The notes beneath the pieces were generated by a model, which was not told where the DNA came from, made no database searches, and saw nothing but the letters and a program-made list of their open reading frames with translations. The translations under genes and the position numbers were made by a program. A DNA stretch of 64,000 nucleotides from Macrostomum hystrix. Lineage: Eukaryota > Platyhelminthes > Macrostomidae. This document shows positions 54,280 to 64,000 of this stretch, piece after piece. The stretch spans positions 3,906,001-3,970,000 of the forward strand of contig CATNEN010000007.1 in the NCBI GenBank assembly GCA_950097015.1, in the 5' to 3' direction. Within the stretch, counting starts at the first letter, position 1, and each line of letters starts with the position of its first letter.

Positions 54280-55365
54280 TTCGATTCTGGGTATGGCTCT
54301 TGCTACGATTCTAGGTACGGCTCTTGCTACGATTCTAGCTACGGCTCTTGCTACGATTCTGGGTATGGCTCTTGCTACGATTCTAGTTACGGCTCTTGCT
54401 ACGATTCTGGGTATGGCTCTTGCTACGATTCTAGTTACGGCTCTTGCTACGATTCTGGGTATGGCTCTTGCTACGATTCTAGCTACGGCTCTTGCTACGA
54501 TTCTAGGTACGGCTCTTGCTACGATTCTAGGTACGGCTCTTGCTACGATTCTAGGTACGGCTCTTGCTACGATTCTGGGTATGGCTCTTGCTACGATTCT
54601 AGGTACGGCTCTTGCTTCGATTCTAGCTACGGCTCTTGCTACGATTCTGGGTATGGCTCTTGCTACGATTCTAGGTACGGCTCTTGCTACGATTCTAGGT
54701 ACGGCTCTTGCTACGATTCTGGGTATGGCTCTTGCTACGATTCTAGGTACGGCTCTTGCTACGATTCTAGGTACGGCTCTTGCTACGATTCTAGGTACGG
54801 CTCTTGCTACGATTCTGGGTATGGCTCTTGCTACGATTCTAGGTACGGCTCTTGCTTCGATTCTAGCTACGGCTCTTGCTACGATTCTAGGTACGGCTCT
54901 TGCTACGATTCTAGGTACGGCTCTTGCTACGATTCTAGGTACGGCTCTTGCTACGATTCTAGGTACGGCTCTTGCTACGATTCTGGGTACGGCTCTTGCT
55001 ACGATTCTGGGTATGGCTCTTGCTACGATTCTAGGTACGGCTCTTGCTACGATTCTGGGTATGGCTCTTGCTACGATTCTAGGTACGGCTCTTGCTACGA
55101 TTCTGGGTACGGCTCTTGCTACGATTCTAGCTACGGCTCTTGCTACGATTCTGGGTATGGCTCTTGCTTCGATTCTAGCTACGGCTCTTGCTACGATTCT
55201 AGGTACGGCTCTTGCTACGATTCTAGGTACGGCTCTTGCTACGATTCTAGGTACGGCTCTTGCTACGATTCTAGGTACGGCTCTTGCTACGATTCTAGGA
55301 ACGCCTCTTGCCACGATTCTAGGTACGGATCTTGCTACGATTCTAGTCAAAGCTCTTTCTACGAT
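54280..55365 (+). repeat. 24-bp minisatellite, about 45 copies
   Basis: Units of 24 bp, core GCTACGATTCTAGGTACGGC followed by TCTT, with GGGTATGG and AGCTACGG variants. As 24 is a multiple of three, both strands stay open for about 360 codons as an eight-residue repeat (ALATILGT on +, ARAVPRIV on -). No flanking signals support translation. Confidence 0.93.
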
Positions 55366-55725
55366 TTAAATTAAGGCTCTGGCTACGGTTCTAGTTAAAG
55401 ATATTGCTACGGTTCTAGTTAAAGATATTGCTACGGTTCTAGTTAAAGATATTGCTACGGTTCTAGTTAAAGATATTGCTACGGTTCTAGTTAAAGATAT
55501 TGCTACGGTTCTAGTTAAAGATATTGCTACGGTTCTAGTTAAAGATATTGCTACGGTTCTAGTTAAAGATATGGCTACGGTTCTAGTTAAAGATATTGCT
55601 ACGGTTCTAGTTAAAGATATTGCTACGGTTCTAGTTAAAGATATGGCTACGGTTCTAGTTAAAGATATTGCTACGGTTCTAGTTAAAGCTGTTGCTACGG
55701 TTCTAGCTATTCCCAGCAGCGGTTG
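55366..55725 (+). repeat. 24-bp minisatellite, second subfamily, about 15 copies
   Basis: Directly continues the preceding array with a related 24-bp unit, GCTACGGTTCTAGTTAAAGA plus TATT. Units are nearly identical to one another but differ consistently from the neighbouring block. It ends about 180 bp from the UCH stop codon, on the 3' side of that gene. Confidence 0.93.
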
Positions 55726-55907
55726 CATGGAGCTAATATAAATCTTGAAAATACATTGGAATGACCCACACTGTAAAGTTTAAATAAACAGATTTGAGCG
55801 TAGAAAATGTGCATGCAGTTGAATATGCACACAAAGAAAAGCGTCTTAAATTAGTTTGGCAAAGGCTGGTCCATTGAACAAGAATGAGGTAATGGCCACT
55901 CTAACCC

Positions 55908-58900
55908 CTAAAACAGCGGTTCCCCTTTGGCCAGCGCGATCACGCTAAAGTTCAAATCGTCCTGGCCCTGACGGGCGATGAACTGCTGCATGACCTTGAC
56001 GCAGTCGGTTAGGAAGGCTTCTTCTGTGGTCTGGCCATGGCTTACTGGCCCGTCTAGCCGGCCGTCCAGCTCCAGCAGCCGGCCCGAGTGGTTCAGCAGG
56101 GCCACAAAGTGCAGGTTGGTTCGGCTCTCCCGGCTGGGCGCCTCAGTCTGGCCCTCGGTGGCCGCCTCCTCGTGCGCCGAGATCAGAGTCTGCGGGCCGG
56201 CGGGGTAAGGGTAGGGAGTGACAGGTGGAGGAGGGTAGAGAGTGACAGGTGGAGGAGGGTAGAGAGTGACAGGTGGAGGAGGGTAGAGAGTGACAGGTGG
56301 AGGAGGGTAGAGAGTGACAGGTGAAGGAGGATAGAGAGTGACAGGTGGAGGAGGGGTAGAGTGACAGGTGGAGGAGGGGTAGAGTGACAGGTGGAGGAGA
56401 GGTAGAGTGAAAGGTGGAGGAGGGTAGAGAGTGACAGGTGGAGGAGGGTAGAGAGTGACAGGTGAAGGAGGATAGAGAGTGACAGGTGGAGGAGGGGTAG
56501 AGTGACAGGTGGAGGAGGGGTAGAGTGACAGGTGGAGGAGAGGTAGAGTGAAAGGTGGAGGAGGGGTAGATAGTGACAGGTGGAGGAGGGGGAGAGAGTG
56601 ACAGGTGGAGGAGGGGGAGATAGTGACAGGTGGAGGAGGGGGAGAGAGTGACAGGTGGAGGAGGGGGAGAGGGTGACAGGTGGAGGAGGGGGAGAGGGTG
56701 ACGAGCAGGCAGGGACGGTGCAACATCGAAATCACTTCATAGAAAAGCGGAATGAGAAGTGCCGTCATTATAAATGTTATTCTCACCTCGTCCTCCTCCA
56801 TGATCTTGGCCCTCTCCTCCGGCGTGCAGCTGGTGTCCGCAGATTTTTTAAAGAACTTCAGCAGGGCGGAGTCTTCTGTAAGTTAAAAGGATTGAAGTTG
56901 AAATTAGGCCAGCATTAATAGCTTTTAACAAATATAGCATCCATTATCGCAATAATCCATGGCCGCTGGATGGCTTGTGTCTGAGTAAACAGCTCACCCT
57001 CGAGCTGCAATCGGTCCAAGTTGTTTCCAATAGTGTGCAGAATGGCCACCGTGCCGCAGGCGTTGCTAACTGTCTGTTTCATAAAGTACACATCGTCCGA
57101 CTGTTCCAGCTGCTCTCCAATTGGCCCAGCCTCGGACTCGGCTGTGATTGGATAGATGAACAGCAGGCCGGCCACTGGCTGGGGCACCATGGCCAGCGCG
57201 TCTGGATCCAGCGAGTATACGTCCATGAAGTTCCAGGTGGTTGGCAGGCCCAGACCGTGAGCATACTTGTTTAGCACCTGGCATCGAGATAGAATTGAGG
57301 AGACACGAGAATAAGAGTAAAATTATTGGTTAATAATTATATGAAAATGTGTAACTTGTCCAACTGGCCTAAAGACTATTGATACAACTAGCATACAACC
57401 TCTAGTGTTATAAGTTATAGGGCCTTTAGCTGTTGTTCCTAAAAAGGCTTTTTGCTAGCCTTTGCTAACAATCATCTAACAACTATCTTCCTCAGGCAAT
57501 GTACTTACTTCAACATATAGAAATATGCAAAAATATTTGTGCTTTACTTTATTCTTGTTTTTTGTAAAAACTTTTTAAAATGTATTTTTGGCATGCCTCG
57601 GTAAACTGGCCCTTTGTGGAGCTTTTTTCTGTCAAAATAAAATATTTGCAACCCACTCGATTTTCAGCAAAATGGACCAACGAAAGTACAGGGCTCTTTA
57701 ATAATCTCATCTGAATTAATTAAAGCCACGAGCCATAAAAGTGCAGATCAGTATGCTACTTTTGCTTAGCTTCTTTATTGGTTGTTGTTAAATGGCCTTG
57801 TCCAATCTGGACTGCAGGTCAGCCCTTGTGGGGGCTCTACTGCTGTATATATTTTCTTGTATTAAAACATTTCTATTAAAATATAAATATAAAAGTAAAA
57901 AATAGAAATTTAGAATTATAAAATTTTTAGAAGGTCCAAAGTTTTGGTTCAATAAAAATAAAAGAAATAGATTGAGTGAAATTTTGCAATAGGTAAATCA
58001 GGTAACTAGTCAATGAATATTTGGGCACTGAGCCATGGTGTTAAAAATGATCAGAACATTGGTATTTTAAATTTAGCATTCAGTATTTTGGTAAATGCAT
58101 AGTGGGGTTAAAAGGGAAATATATATTTTTTACAGTATGTGTAATAACTGCGCTTGACAATATTTTATATGACAATAGCTGGGGTATAGATTCAGAGGGG
58201 GCATAAGAGATGCAAGACAGCAAGAGCGAACTGTCACCACCCTCCCTCGCGCTTATTTTTTAAGGTTTATATTTCGGTAGAATAATGATAATTTGTGTCT
58301 TTTAGTTCGATGTGCAAATTCTCTACTAGCAGTAGTCGGCTTTATGAAAAGTAGGCATTCTGCTAGAATATGTGAGGATATTGTGAGTATAAATATCGGA
58401 GTCTCAATTACAGGTGTATCTAACCAATGAGACGAAGTTAAGCCAATAAACTGGCCCAGTGTTTGTGGTTCACAGGTACCTGTGGTAGCTTGTATAAGCA
58501 ACTTCAGGGAACGTCCCATGTCTTGGTGCAATGATGACATCTAAAAGTCTGACCCAAAGGAATTACCTGGATGGCTTAGTGTCTAGTGCCGGGACTTGTT
58601 ATTTTTTCCACTTTTTTGCCAAACTAAAGAGCAAGCGCAACATGAGATGAACTGCTGCATATGTTGGGTGCTGTGTGGAGATTGTTTTTTTTGTTGCTGT
58701 TGCAGCAACAGCTGCCTCTTTTAGTTTGTCCTGCCTGGACTTCTTCAGGTAAAGCTTCTTTATTGGTAAGCACATGACTTGCAGTGTGGGCATCTGAGCT
58801 AGTTTGGTAGAAGAGACCTTTACCTGACCTGATCCTTGGATACAGGACAGTCAGTGACTGGTAGGTATCCAATTTGGTTTTTAGGACCACAATAAGAAAC

Positions 58901-59393
58901 CAGGTCACCTCCTACTGCCTCATGCTCAATCTTTCCAATAATAACAAGAATATAGCATAAAACATAGTATTTTCAAACAACAAAAACAAAGTAGGTTTCA
59001 GCAAATTTTCATATTATCTTTGGCAAATGGAAAAGGCAACAGTTAAAGTCTGAATAGGAAGTTGTTACTTTTTGTCTTTACCATACAGTCAGAGAAATGT
59101 TCTTCACAAATAAGTAATTGCTATAAGTTACATATAATGCTACTATATTACTCTAGAACATTAGCCAGGCATTAACCCTAGTAAAACATTCTAGAAGTGC
59201 AAACCTTTTAAAATGAGGAATACTAGCTCTATCAGCTATAATAGTAAATGCACATATAAAATCTTTAAATTGTATTCATATTATAATTCCGAATAAATAC
59301 ATGATACCTAGGCCTATGTATTGGAAATCAAAATGTTTTTTTTAGCACACTAACCTCAGGATTTGACTCCAATGGAATCCACTCCATCGCCAT
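55908..59393 (-). CDS. UCHL3: Ubiquitin C-terminal hydrolase, UCH-L1/L3 type
   Basis: Four exons on the - strand, 59393-59355, 57277-56998, 56875-56787 and 56189-55908, with agreeing phases, give 229 residues (human UCHL3 is 230). The enzyme cleaves small adducts from the ubiquitin C-terminus in the cytosol. Exon 1 codes MAMEWIPLESNPE, continuing VLNKYAHGLGLP, the canonical N-terminus. Catalytic residues are all present: Gln81 in YFMKQT, Cys87 in SNACGT, His163 in NLHFVALLNHSG and Asp178 in LLELDGR, with family spacing Q-6-C and H-15-D. The active-site crossover loop lies around exons 3 and 4. UCHL1 is also possible; the length favours L3. The tail after the last core strand is short, so it is not the UCHL5/BAP1 type. 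Intron 3 contains a minisatellite. Confidence 0.95.
56212..56705 (-). repeat. ~24-bp G-rich minisatellite in UCH intron 3
   Basis: About 22 units of GACAGGTGGAGGAGGG plus GTAGAGAGT variants (20-24 bp). On the gene's sense strand it is CT-rich and runs almost to the splice acceptor of exon 4, effectively a 500-bp polypyrimidine tract. Confidence 0.92.
57278..59354. other. UCH intron 1
   Basis: 2.1-kb AT-rich intron. A palindromic TGTTGCTGTTGCAGCAACAG lies near 58692. - strand open stretches at 58253-58908 are not recognisable. No transposon assigned. Confidence 0.35.
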
Positions 59394-60106
59394 AATTAAA
59401 CAAAGCGAATTTTAGTTCTGTGAAAAATATATATAATAGTTCAGATTCAGATATAATAGCAAGGCCAAGTTGTTTCTAAACTATGCTACTTATTTTTTAT
59501 TCAGACAGAACTGGGTTTCTTCAATAAAAATACAACAATCGATCAAGTCAATGACAAATGAACCGTGAAAGTATAATATCAATACTTTTCAACGTTATTA
59601 AACTGTAGATCGCAATTGTAGGCCTACTCAATGGACTACAAAAATTATATCATGTAAAAAAGAATTGACATGAGGAAGAAGTTAAGTCTTGACTGTAAAA
59701 AATGGGTTGGTGATTTCTAAGAAACATTTGTCGCACGTGTCTTTAAAAATGAAACATGCACGTTTTAACTGCCTGCAGCAGACTTGTCTTTAGCGAAATT
59801 TTCTTGGACAAAATTTAGCCGATCGTGTATTCCTTTGGTAATGCTTGTTGAATATAAACTTCTCAAGCTCTGCAGCCCATTCTACTGATCTTTCTACATA
59901 TAGATCTTGTTCCTAAAAGTTTCCTGCAAAAAAATTGTTCGTCTGGCTTATCGACTAAATTGTGTGATTGACTTTCGATCAATAGCTGAAATTGCCGGGT
60001 TGTTATTAGGTTTATACTGATTTTCAGTGAGTACGTGTTATTTACACAGTAATTTGAAAGTCTGGACGTAAAAACATGCCCCGCCAAACCTACGCACGTT
60101 GAGACA
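59394..60106. other. UCH 5' flank
   Basis: Promoter-side DNA of the UCH gene. AT-rich, no clear TATA box or repeat. Confidence 0.3.
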
Positions 60107-60420
60107 ATGTCGCTTCCACCGGACGTGGCCCTGCCGAAGAAGGGGGACTTCAACGCCGGCCCAATCACAATCACCACGGCGGAGGTCATGCGGGCAGCGA
60201 AGGCGACAGGCGCAGACAAGATGCCCGTCGAGGCACTAATTCAGGTCAACAGGTGGCCGCGAGGCACATCACGGCATCATGAACCGGCCTGTAGGTGCTT
60301 GCATGGCGGAGGAGTCGCCCCAGTCGAATGGACAACATATCCCACATGATCCTGCTGATCCCCAATAAGCCCGGAACCACACCACTTCTGTCTCAGAAGC
60401 CCAATGCGCAAGACGATCGC
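60107..60420 (+). pseudogene. LINE reverse transcriptase N-terminal scrap
   Basis: The + strand encodes ITTAEVMRAAKATGADKMPV and then, after frame changes, MILLIPNKPGTTPLLS. This is the pattern 'xxEVxxAxKxxGxDxxPxE ... xxxIPNKPG' seen at the start of LINE reverse transcriptase domains. GC-rich island in AT-rich DNA. Heavily decayed; it may belong to the same family as 28715-29320. Confidence 0.6.
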
Positions 60421-60607
60421 CTTGCGCGCGACGTAGGGCCTCGCATGGGCAGCACATCAGTAGTATAAAAAAATATGAAACAAACGCGTTTTCCTTATGG
60501 AGAAATACATAGGTAGTACCGCATAGGAAATACCTATACATTTAACTCAAAACGCTCCAAAAAATTTCTAAGTCCTAACTCGCACGAGGAATTTTCTAAG
60601 TCAAAAA

Positions 60608-60630
60608 TCTCTCTCTCTCTCTCTCTCTTC
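60608..60630 (+). repeat. (TC)n microsatellite
   Basis: Perfect CT dinucleotide run of about 11 repeats. Confidence 0.95.
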
Positions 60631-61059
60631 TCTATCTGTCCTTGGCATGTTGTTTAAAAAATTCCTAGTCCAACTAACTGCTCATTAAGTTTGCAGGTTA
60701 GAATTCAAAGACGCAGCAACTTTCTGAAACGAGCATGTTGAATCAGTTTCATTGCAAGTTGCCACTGTCGAGAGTTAATGCACGTAGAATTATTGAGATT
60801 GTTACACTAACTCGCCAAATCATTCAGTCACAAAATGTTGTTACTTTCTTATTCATCAGATTCAGCACGAAGCTTTTCATTCCTGCAGCAATTTGTCTTT
60901 AATTTCGCACATGCTAAAAATCACACATCTCTTCAAACGTGCCTACCATTTACCGATAGTATATATATTTCAAGGATTATAAGACAAACTACAACTTCAA
61001 GCTGGAATTAGCAAGGAATTGAATTGATATTGAATTGAATTGAATTGATTTGAATTGAA
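60631..61059. other. Spacer with terminal GAATT pentamer run
   Basis: No gene; the last 45 bases (about 61015-61059) are a degenerate (TGAAT)n repeat that abuts the ATG of the next ORF. Confidence 0.4.
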
Positions 61060-61371
61060 ATGAATTCTGTCAACCTTCCTATCGTCGGGATAATGCGAAG
61101 CCAGCAATCTATAATTCATCAGACGGAGATGAATAATCGTAAATGGGTGCAACTCGTCAAGCTCTTAACTGAGCTAGAAAGCTTCATCGAGGAGAGCTGG
61201 CCCGAGGACACGATATCTGCAACAAGAAATCGCGGCTACTGGCTGAAGTGTGTAATACGCAGTGCAGCTCGACAAGTCAGGACATGGGCCTCGACACGAC
61301 TAACCTGGTGGCGTAGCCGACTAGAAGTCCAAGTCGAAGCCTGGCTGAGTATCCAGTCACAGCTTAACTAA
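61060..61371 (+). CDS. Hypothetical 103-residue protein
   Basis: Intact ORF with ATG 61060 and TAA 61371, more GC-rich than its surroundings. The product has a charged middle (LLTELESFIEESWPED) and a Trp/Arg-rich C-terminus (TWASTRLTWWRSRLEVQVEA). No signal peptide, membrane segment or known family is evident. It may be a real single-exon gene or a transposon-derived fragment. Confidence 0.4.
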   Translation: MNSVNLPIVGIMRSQQSIIHQTEMNNRKWVQLVKLLTELESFIEESWPEDTISATRNRGYWLKCVIRSAARQVRTWASTRLTWWRSRLEVQVEAWLSIQSQLN

Positions 61372-62035
61372 TGAAGAAATGACAAAAATCAACATTTTTA
61401 TAATTTTGCATTGACTCAATAACTGTATTTTATCGAAGTCTGTAAATATATTTATGCTTTACCTCAATACAAAAAAAAGATTTTCTTTCTGCTCAAAACA
61501 TACTTGTACTAACAAAATATATTTTCGCTTTAGTCTGTTACAAAAGAAAACATTTTTAAGTATGCAAATCAATGATCAAATTTTACTTTTAATCAAATGC
61601 TAGTCCTAAAGAAAGAATAAGAAGCTAAACCTAAGATAAAATTGTAGCACATTAACAGTACTCTAAGACAGACCTACCTAAACAGTCATCATTGATAAGC
61701 TACTGTATTTCAAGAGATCAGACGAATGATAATGAAACTTAAACTTTTTACATTGTATACACTAAATGAAAAATAAATGATGCTCAAACAAAAATGCAGA
61801 GATATAGAAATAATATGAAACTAAGTAAAATCTACTACCTGTATTACACACCAATAATTCATTGAAAATCAATGAGATACCTATTAATAAAAATAACTTG
61901 CGCTTTATTTAAATGCAAATGTATACACACACACACACACACACACATGCTCACATATATCAATTAAAGTAGTGATCAGACTGATCTTATAGACACTATG
62001 AAAAATATTGTTACACTTGACAAAATCCTTAAAGT
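61372..62035. other. AT-rich spacer with (CA)n run
   Basis: Contains a perfect CA dinucleotide microsatellite at about 61925-61947 and otherwise no recognisable feature. It lies between two genes facing each other's 3' ends. Confidence 0.4.
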
Positions 62036-62526
62036 CTAGACAAGAGTTGCATCAGACTCTTCAGTGGTGCTCATCAGTAGGACAGGTTTTGGTGTTGACA
62101 TTGCTACTTGAAGTGGCGTCATTGTAATTGAATGTACCTGCCCATTGTTTACTTCTAGAGTCGAACAGTCGGTTCTAAAAGTCAAATATGGGGGATATTA
62201 TTTAATCTAAAGAGTTTATTAACCGATTTATACAGCAGAAGCATTTATTTAATCAATACTTACATAGCTCCAGCTTGTCCTTCTTCTGAAATACAAGTTG
62301 AAGTATTACGTCTAACACGTCGAATCATGATTACAATTAATCCTAAAGTTAGTAAAGTTATAGCTATCATCAAAAAGATAATTGCAAGCTTGATAGAGTC
62401 AAGCGATTGCTGCACTAAAACTAAACCTCTAACAAGGTTGCCAATAGATAGACTATTTTGTTGTGTAATTCTAGCGTGGCTTGTCAATAAATTATTTAAA
62501 ACTAAGCTTTGTGTTTGAGAAACCAT
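62036..62526 (-). CDS. Unrecognised single-pass membrane protein, two exons
   Basis: Exons 62526-62264 and 62174-62036 join in phase 2 across a 89-bp intron (donor GTAAGT, acceptor CTTTTAG), giving 133 residues. No cleavable signal peptide. The N-terminal 55 residues are hydrophilic with an amphipathic heptad-like LVRGLVLVQQSLDSIK. A strong membrane segment (IIFLMIAITLLTLGLIVIMI) is followed by basic RRVRR, predicting an N-out/C-in orientation by the positive-inside rule. The Ser/Thr-rich cytoplasmic tail ends STTEESDATLV. No family recognised. The phase match and good splice sites argue that it is a real gene. It is divergent from the gene at 63313, which shares the 786-bp intergenic region. 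Confidence 0.65.
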
Positions 62527-63059
62527 TTTGCTAAATTATCTAAAATTAAACCGAAACAACGCTCGTAATATCTTAACCTAGCTATGTATATCTAAAGGGG
62601 GACTAAAGCCAATCTGTTTACTATAAACGTACCGACTTAAAACTGAAATCGAAAAAACTCGTATAATTTAAAATTATGTTTTCGACTAGTATATCAAACA
62701 TTTTATCGTCAACAACTATATGCTTAATCAGTATGCTTCAGTTCATTATAAAAATTAATTTAGTAAACTAAGATCTAAGTTCTCCCTCCCACACACCGTT
62801 CTCGCTAACTTAGTAAAATATCATGTTACTGAAAACCCACAAGCTTCTTTTAAGGCAGTACGTGTATTTAATTAACCCTTCAAAGTCAAGAAAATCTAGC
62901 TACAAAGATTTATACTATTCAAATTTTTCACTTGTGATGTTTACCGAATGATGAAATTCAATAATTAAAGCTCTATACCTATGCAATCAAATCTTATCAT
63001 TGCTACGTGCCGTCAAAATTACTTTCAACTGTTGACTCAAATTACATTTTAACCTATAG

Positions 63060-63218
63060 CAAATTAAATTAGTTTCCACATAAAAAGCTTCGTGCAGTTG
63101 CTATCAATAGATGAGCTTCAACAATTGACTATAATTTCCTTAATGACTTTGACTTGTAAACAAATTAGTTTAATTTCTATCATAAAAGCATCGTGCAGTT
63201 ACTATCAGCAGGTGATTC
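63060..63218 (+). promoter_or_regulatory. Duplicated ~58-bp module upstream of 63313 gene
   Basis: Two copies 101 bp apart share CAAATTA, TTAGTTT, CATAAAA, then TCGTGCAGTT and CTATCA. They lie between two divergent genes and 20-170 bp upstream of a TATA box, so they may be paired regulatory elements. Function is inference. Confidence 0.5.
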
Positions 63219-63234
63219 GTGTTCGATTCGCTTC

Positions 63235-63241
63235 TATAAAT
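63235..63241 (+). promoter_or_regulatory. TATA box of the 63313 gene
   Basis: TATAAAT in the context CTTCTATAAATACAAG, 72 bp before the ATG at 63313; a start site near 63266 would give a short 5' UTR. Confidence 0.65.
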
Positions 63242-63312
63242 ACAAGTTTCAAAATTTTGGTCTTTTCATAAGCTCCTCGGCTTTCTAATCACTACACCAG
63301 CTAGCAGCAAGA

Positions 63313-64000
63313 ATGTCTTACTACGCAGCCGAATCACTGCTAAAGCCTAACATGAGACCTATCTTCCACATTGGCGAGATTGAGTCGCCAGTCAACGGAT
63401 CGTGTCTGTTTCGATCGGTTGGTTGGAAGTCAGATCTTGCAGAGGCAAAGGGCTGGCGCCCGATCATCTTCCAGTCCGCCGGTCCAGTTGAGCTACTTCG
63501 AGGCATCACCGAGCGACCGGAATACGAGACAGCTAGCAAGTATGACTCACGCGATGTCATCGGCATAACGTTTAGAAAGGAGTGTTGTGATCAGGATTTA
63601 GTCGACTGCCTTCGGTGAGTATAATTATGTGTTTTACATTTCCTCATAAAGCTTGTATTTGTCAATAGTAACCTACCTCATAGTTCTTATAGCCAAATTA
63701 TAGAGTCTAAGCAACAAAACTAAGACACGAAATTAAATTATGCATTTAATGGTTTATTATGCATCCACTCTGAATGGAACTAGAGTTTGTTCTCCCTACA
63801 ACTAATATTTACCTTCAATTCAACCAGCATACAAGTGTACAGGTTATAATTTTGTAAATTGCTGCAGCTTTTTTATCTAGCGAATAATTTTTTCCTAAAC
63901 TCAAGCAACGTCTAACTTGGATTTTAATCCTCTCTTTTTATCCAGAGTTATCGAAAGAGGTCTCGAAGCTAAACTGCGTGAAATTGGCGATGCACGAACG
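63313..64000 (+). CDS. Unrecognised gene, 5' part (leaves the window)
   Basis: Exon 1 runs from ATG 63313 to 63616 (donor GTGAGT) and exon 2 starts after the TTTATCCAG acceptor at 63945. The junction is phase 2 and restores Arg, followed by VIERGLEAKLREIGDA, open to the window edge. The N-terminus begins MSYYAAESLLKPNM; later motifs are HIGEIESPVNGSCLFRSVGW, GWRPIIFQSAGPVELLRGI and GITFRKECCDQDLVDC. No signal peptide or membrane segment. No family recognised from this part. The TATA box at 63235 supports the start. Confidence 0.7.

Noticed and set aside
54262-55369. Two ORFs of about 360 codons on opposite strands coding octapeptide repeats
   Set aside because: A 24-bp array without stops keeps both strands open; no promoter, start context or splice site supports translation.
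55908-56801. Single 297-codon - strand ORF covering the UCH last exon
   Set aside because: Only the part from 56189 down is UCH; the rest is translation of the intronic CT-rich repeat. Splice sites and phase support separate exons.
58253-58908. - strand ORFs in UCH intron 1
   Set aside because: No recognisable motif and AT-rich composition; a transposon origin could not be supported.

Overview
The window is nuclear DNA of a multicellular animal, almost certainly an invertebrate. The evidence is that conserved metazoan proteins are split by GT-AG introns, exons are GC-rich while introns and intergenic DNA are AT-rich, promoters have TATA boxes, there are tRNA-derived SINEs, and there are remains of at least seven transposon classes (P-element/THAP, Tc1, Merlin, hAT, Crypton-type tyrosine recombinase, LINE, MITE). 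I cannot name the phylum from sequence alone; a marine lophotrochozoan-like or flatworm-like genome would fit.

Five conserved genes were assembled exon by exon, with matching phases at every junction. On the + strand: a POLDIP2-like ApaG-domain protein (2184-3787), a TMEM127-like four-span membrane protein (6979-15107, first coding bases not found), and an SLC13-type sodium/dicarboxylate cotransporter (16498-22911, nine exons). On the - strand: glutamine:fructose-6-phosphate aminotransferase (50451-44959, eight exons, the first with only seven coding bases) and a UCH-L1/L3-type ubiquitin C-terminal hydrolase (59393-55908, four exons). At the right edge an unrecognised two-exon single-pass membrane protein (62526-62036, -) lies head to head with the 5' end of another unrecognised gene (63313 onward, +) that leaves the window. 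The genes look like unrelated housekeeping genes; I see no operon-like or pathway logic between neighbours.

The rest is repeat and transposon territory. The long second intron of the TMEM127-like gene holds an antisense THAP/P-element transposase gene broken by one stop and two frameshifts, a Tc1 5' fragment and a minisatellite. SLC13 intron 6 holds a non-autonomous hAT element with an 8-bp target duplication, whose interior is a 16-bp pyrimidine minisatellite; the same monomer recurs inverted just downstream of the gene. From 24.3 to 30.4 kb there is a Merlin remnant interrupted by a deleted Tc1 element, a SINE, two unexplained ORF blocks, a LINE reverse-transcriptase fragment and a MITE. 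From 35.6 to 39.7 kb lies a satellite array of about 70 copies of a 58-bp monomer. 42.8-43.6 kb carries a DUF3504 tyrosine-recombinase remnant that has lost its catalytic middle.

The most striking property of the window is the density of young tandem arrays. Roughly 11-12 kb of 64 kb is minisatellite or satellite with different monomers (16, 20/21, 21, 24, 28, 30/31, 34, 41 and 58 bp). They sit inside introns or directly downstream of stop codons of each conserved gene. One 28-bp array upstream of the TMEM127-like gene is a cluster of six CACGTG E-boxes, and one 21-bp array fills a short GFAT intron whose length is a multiple of three.
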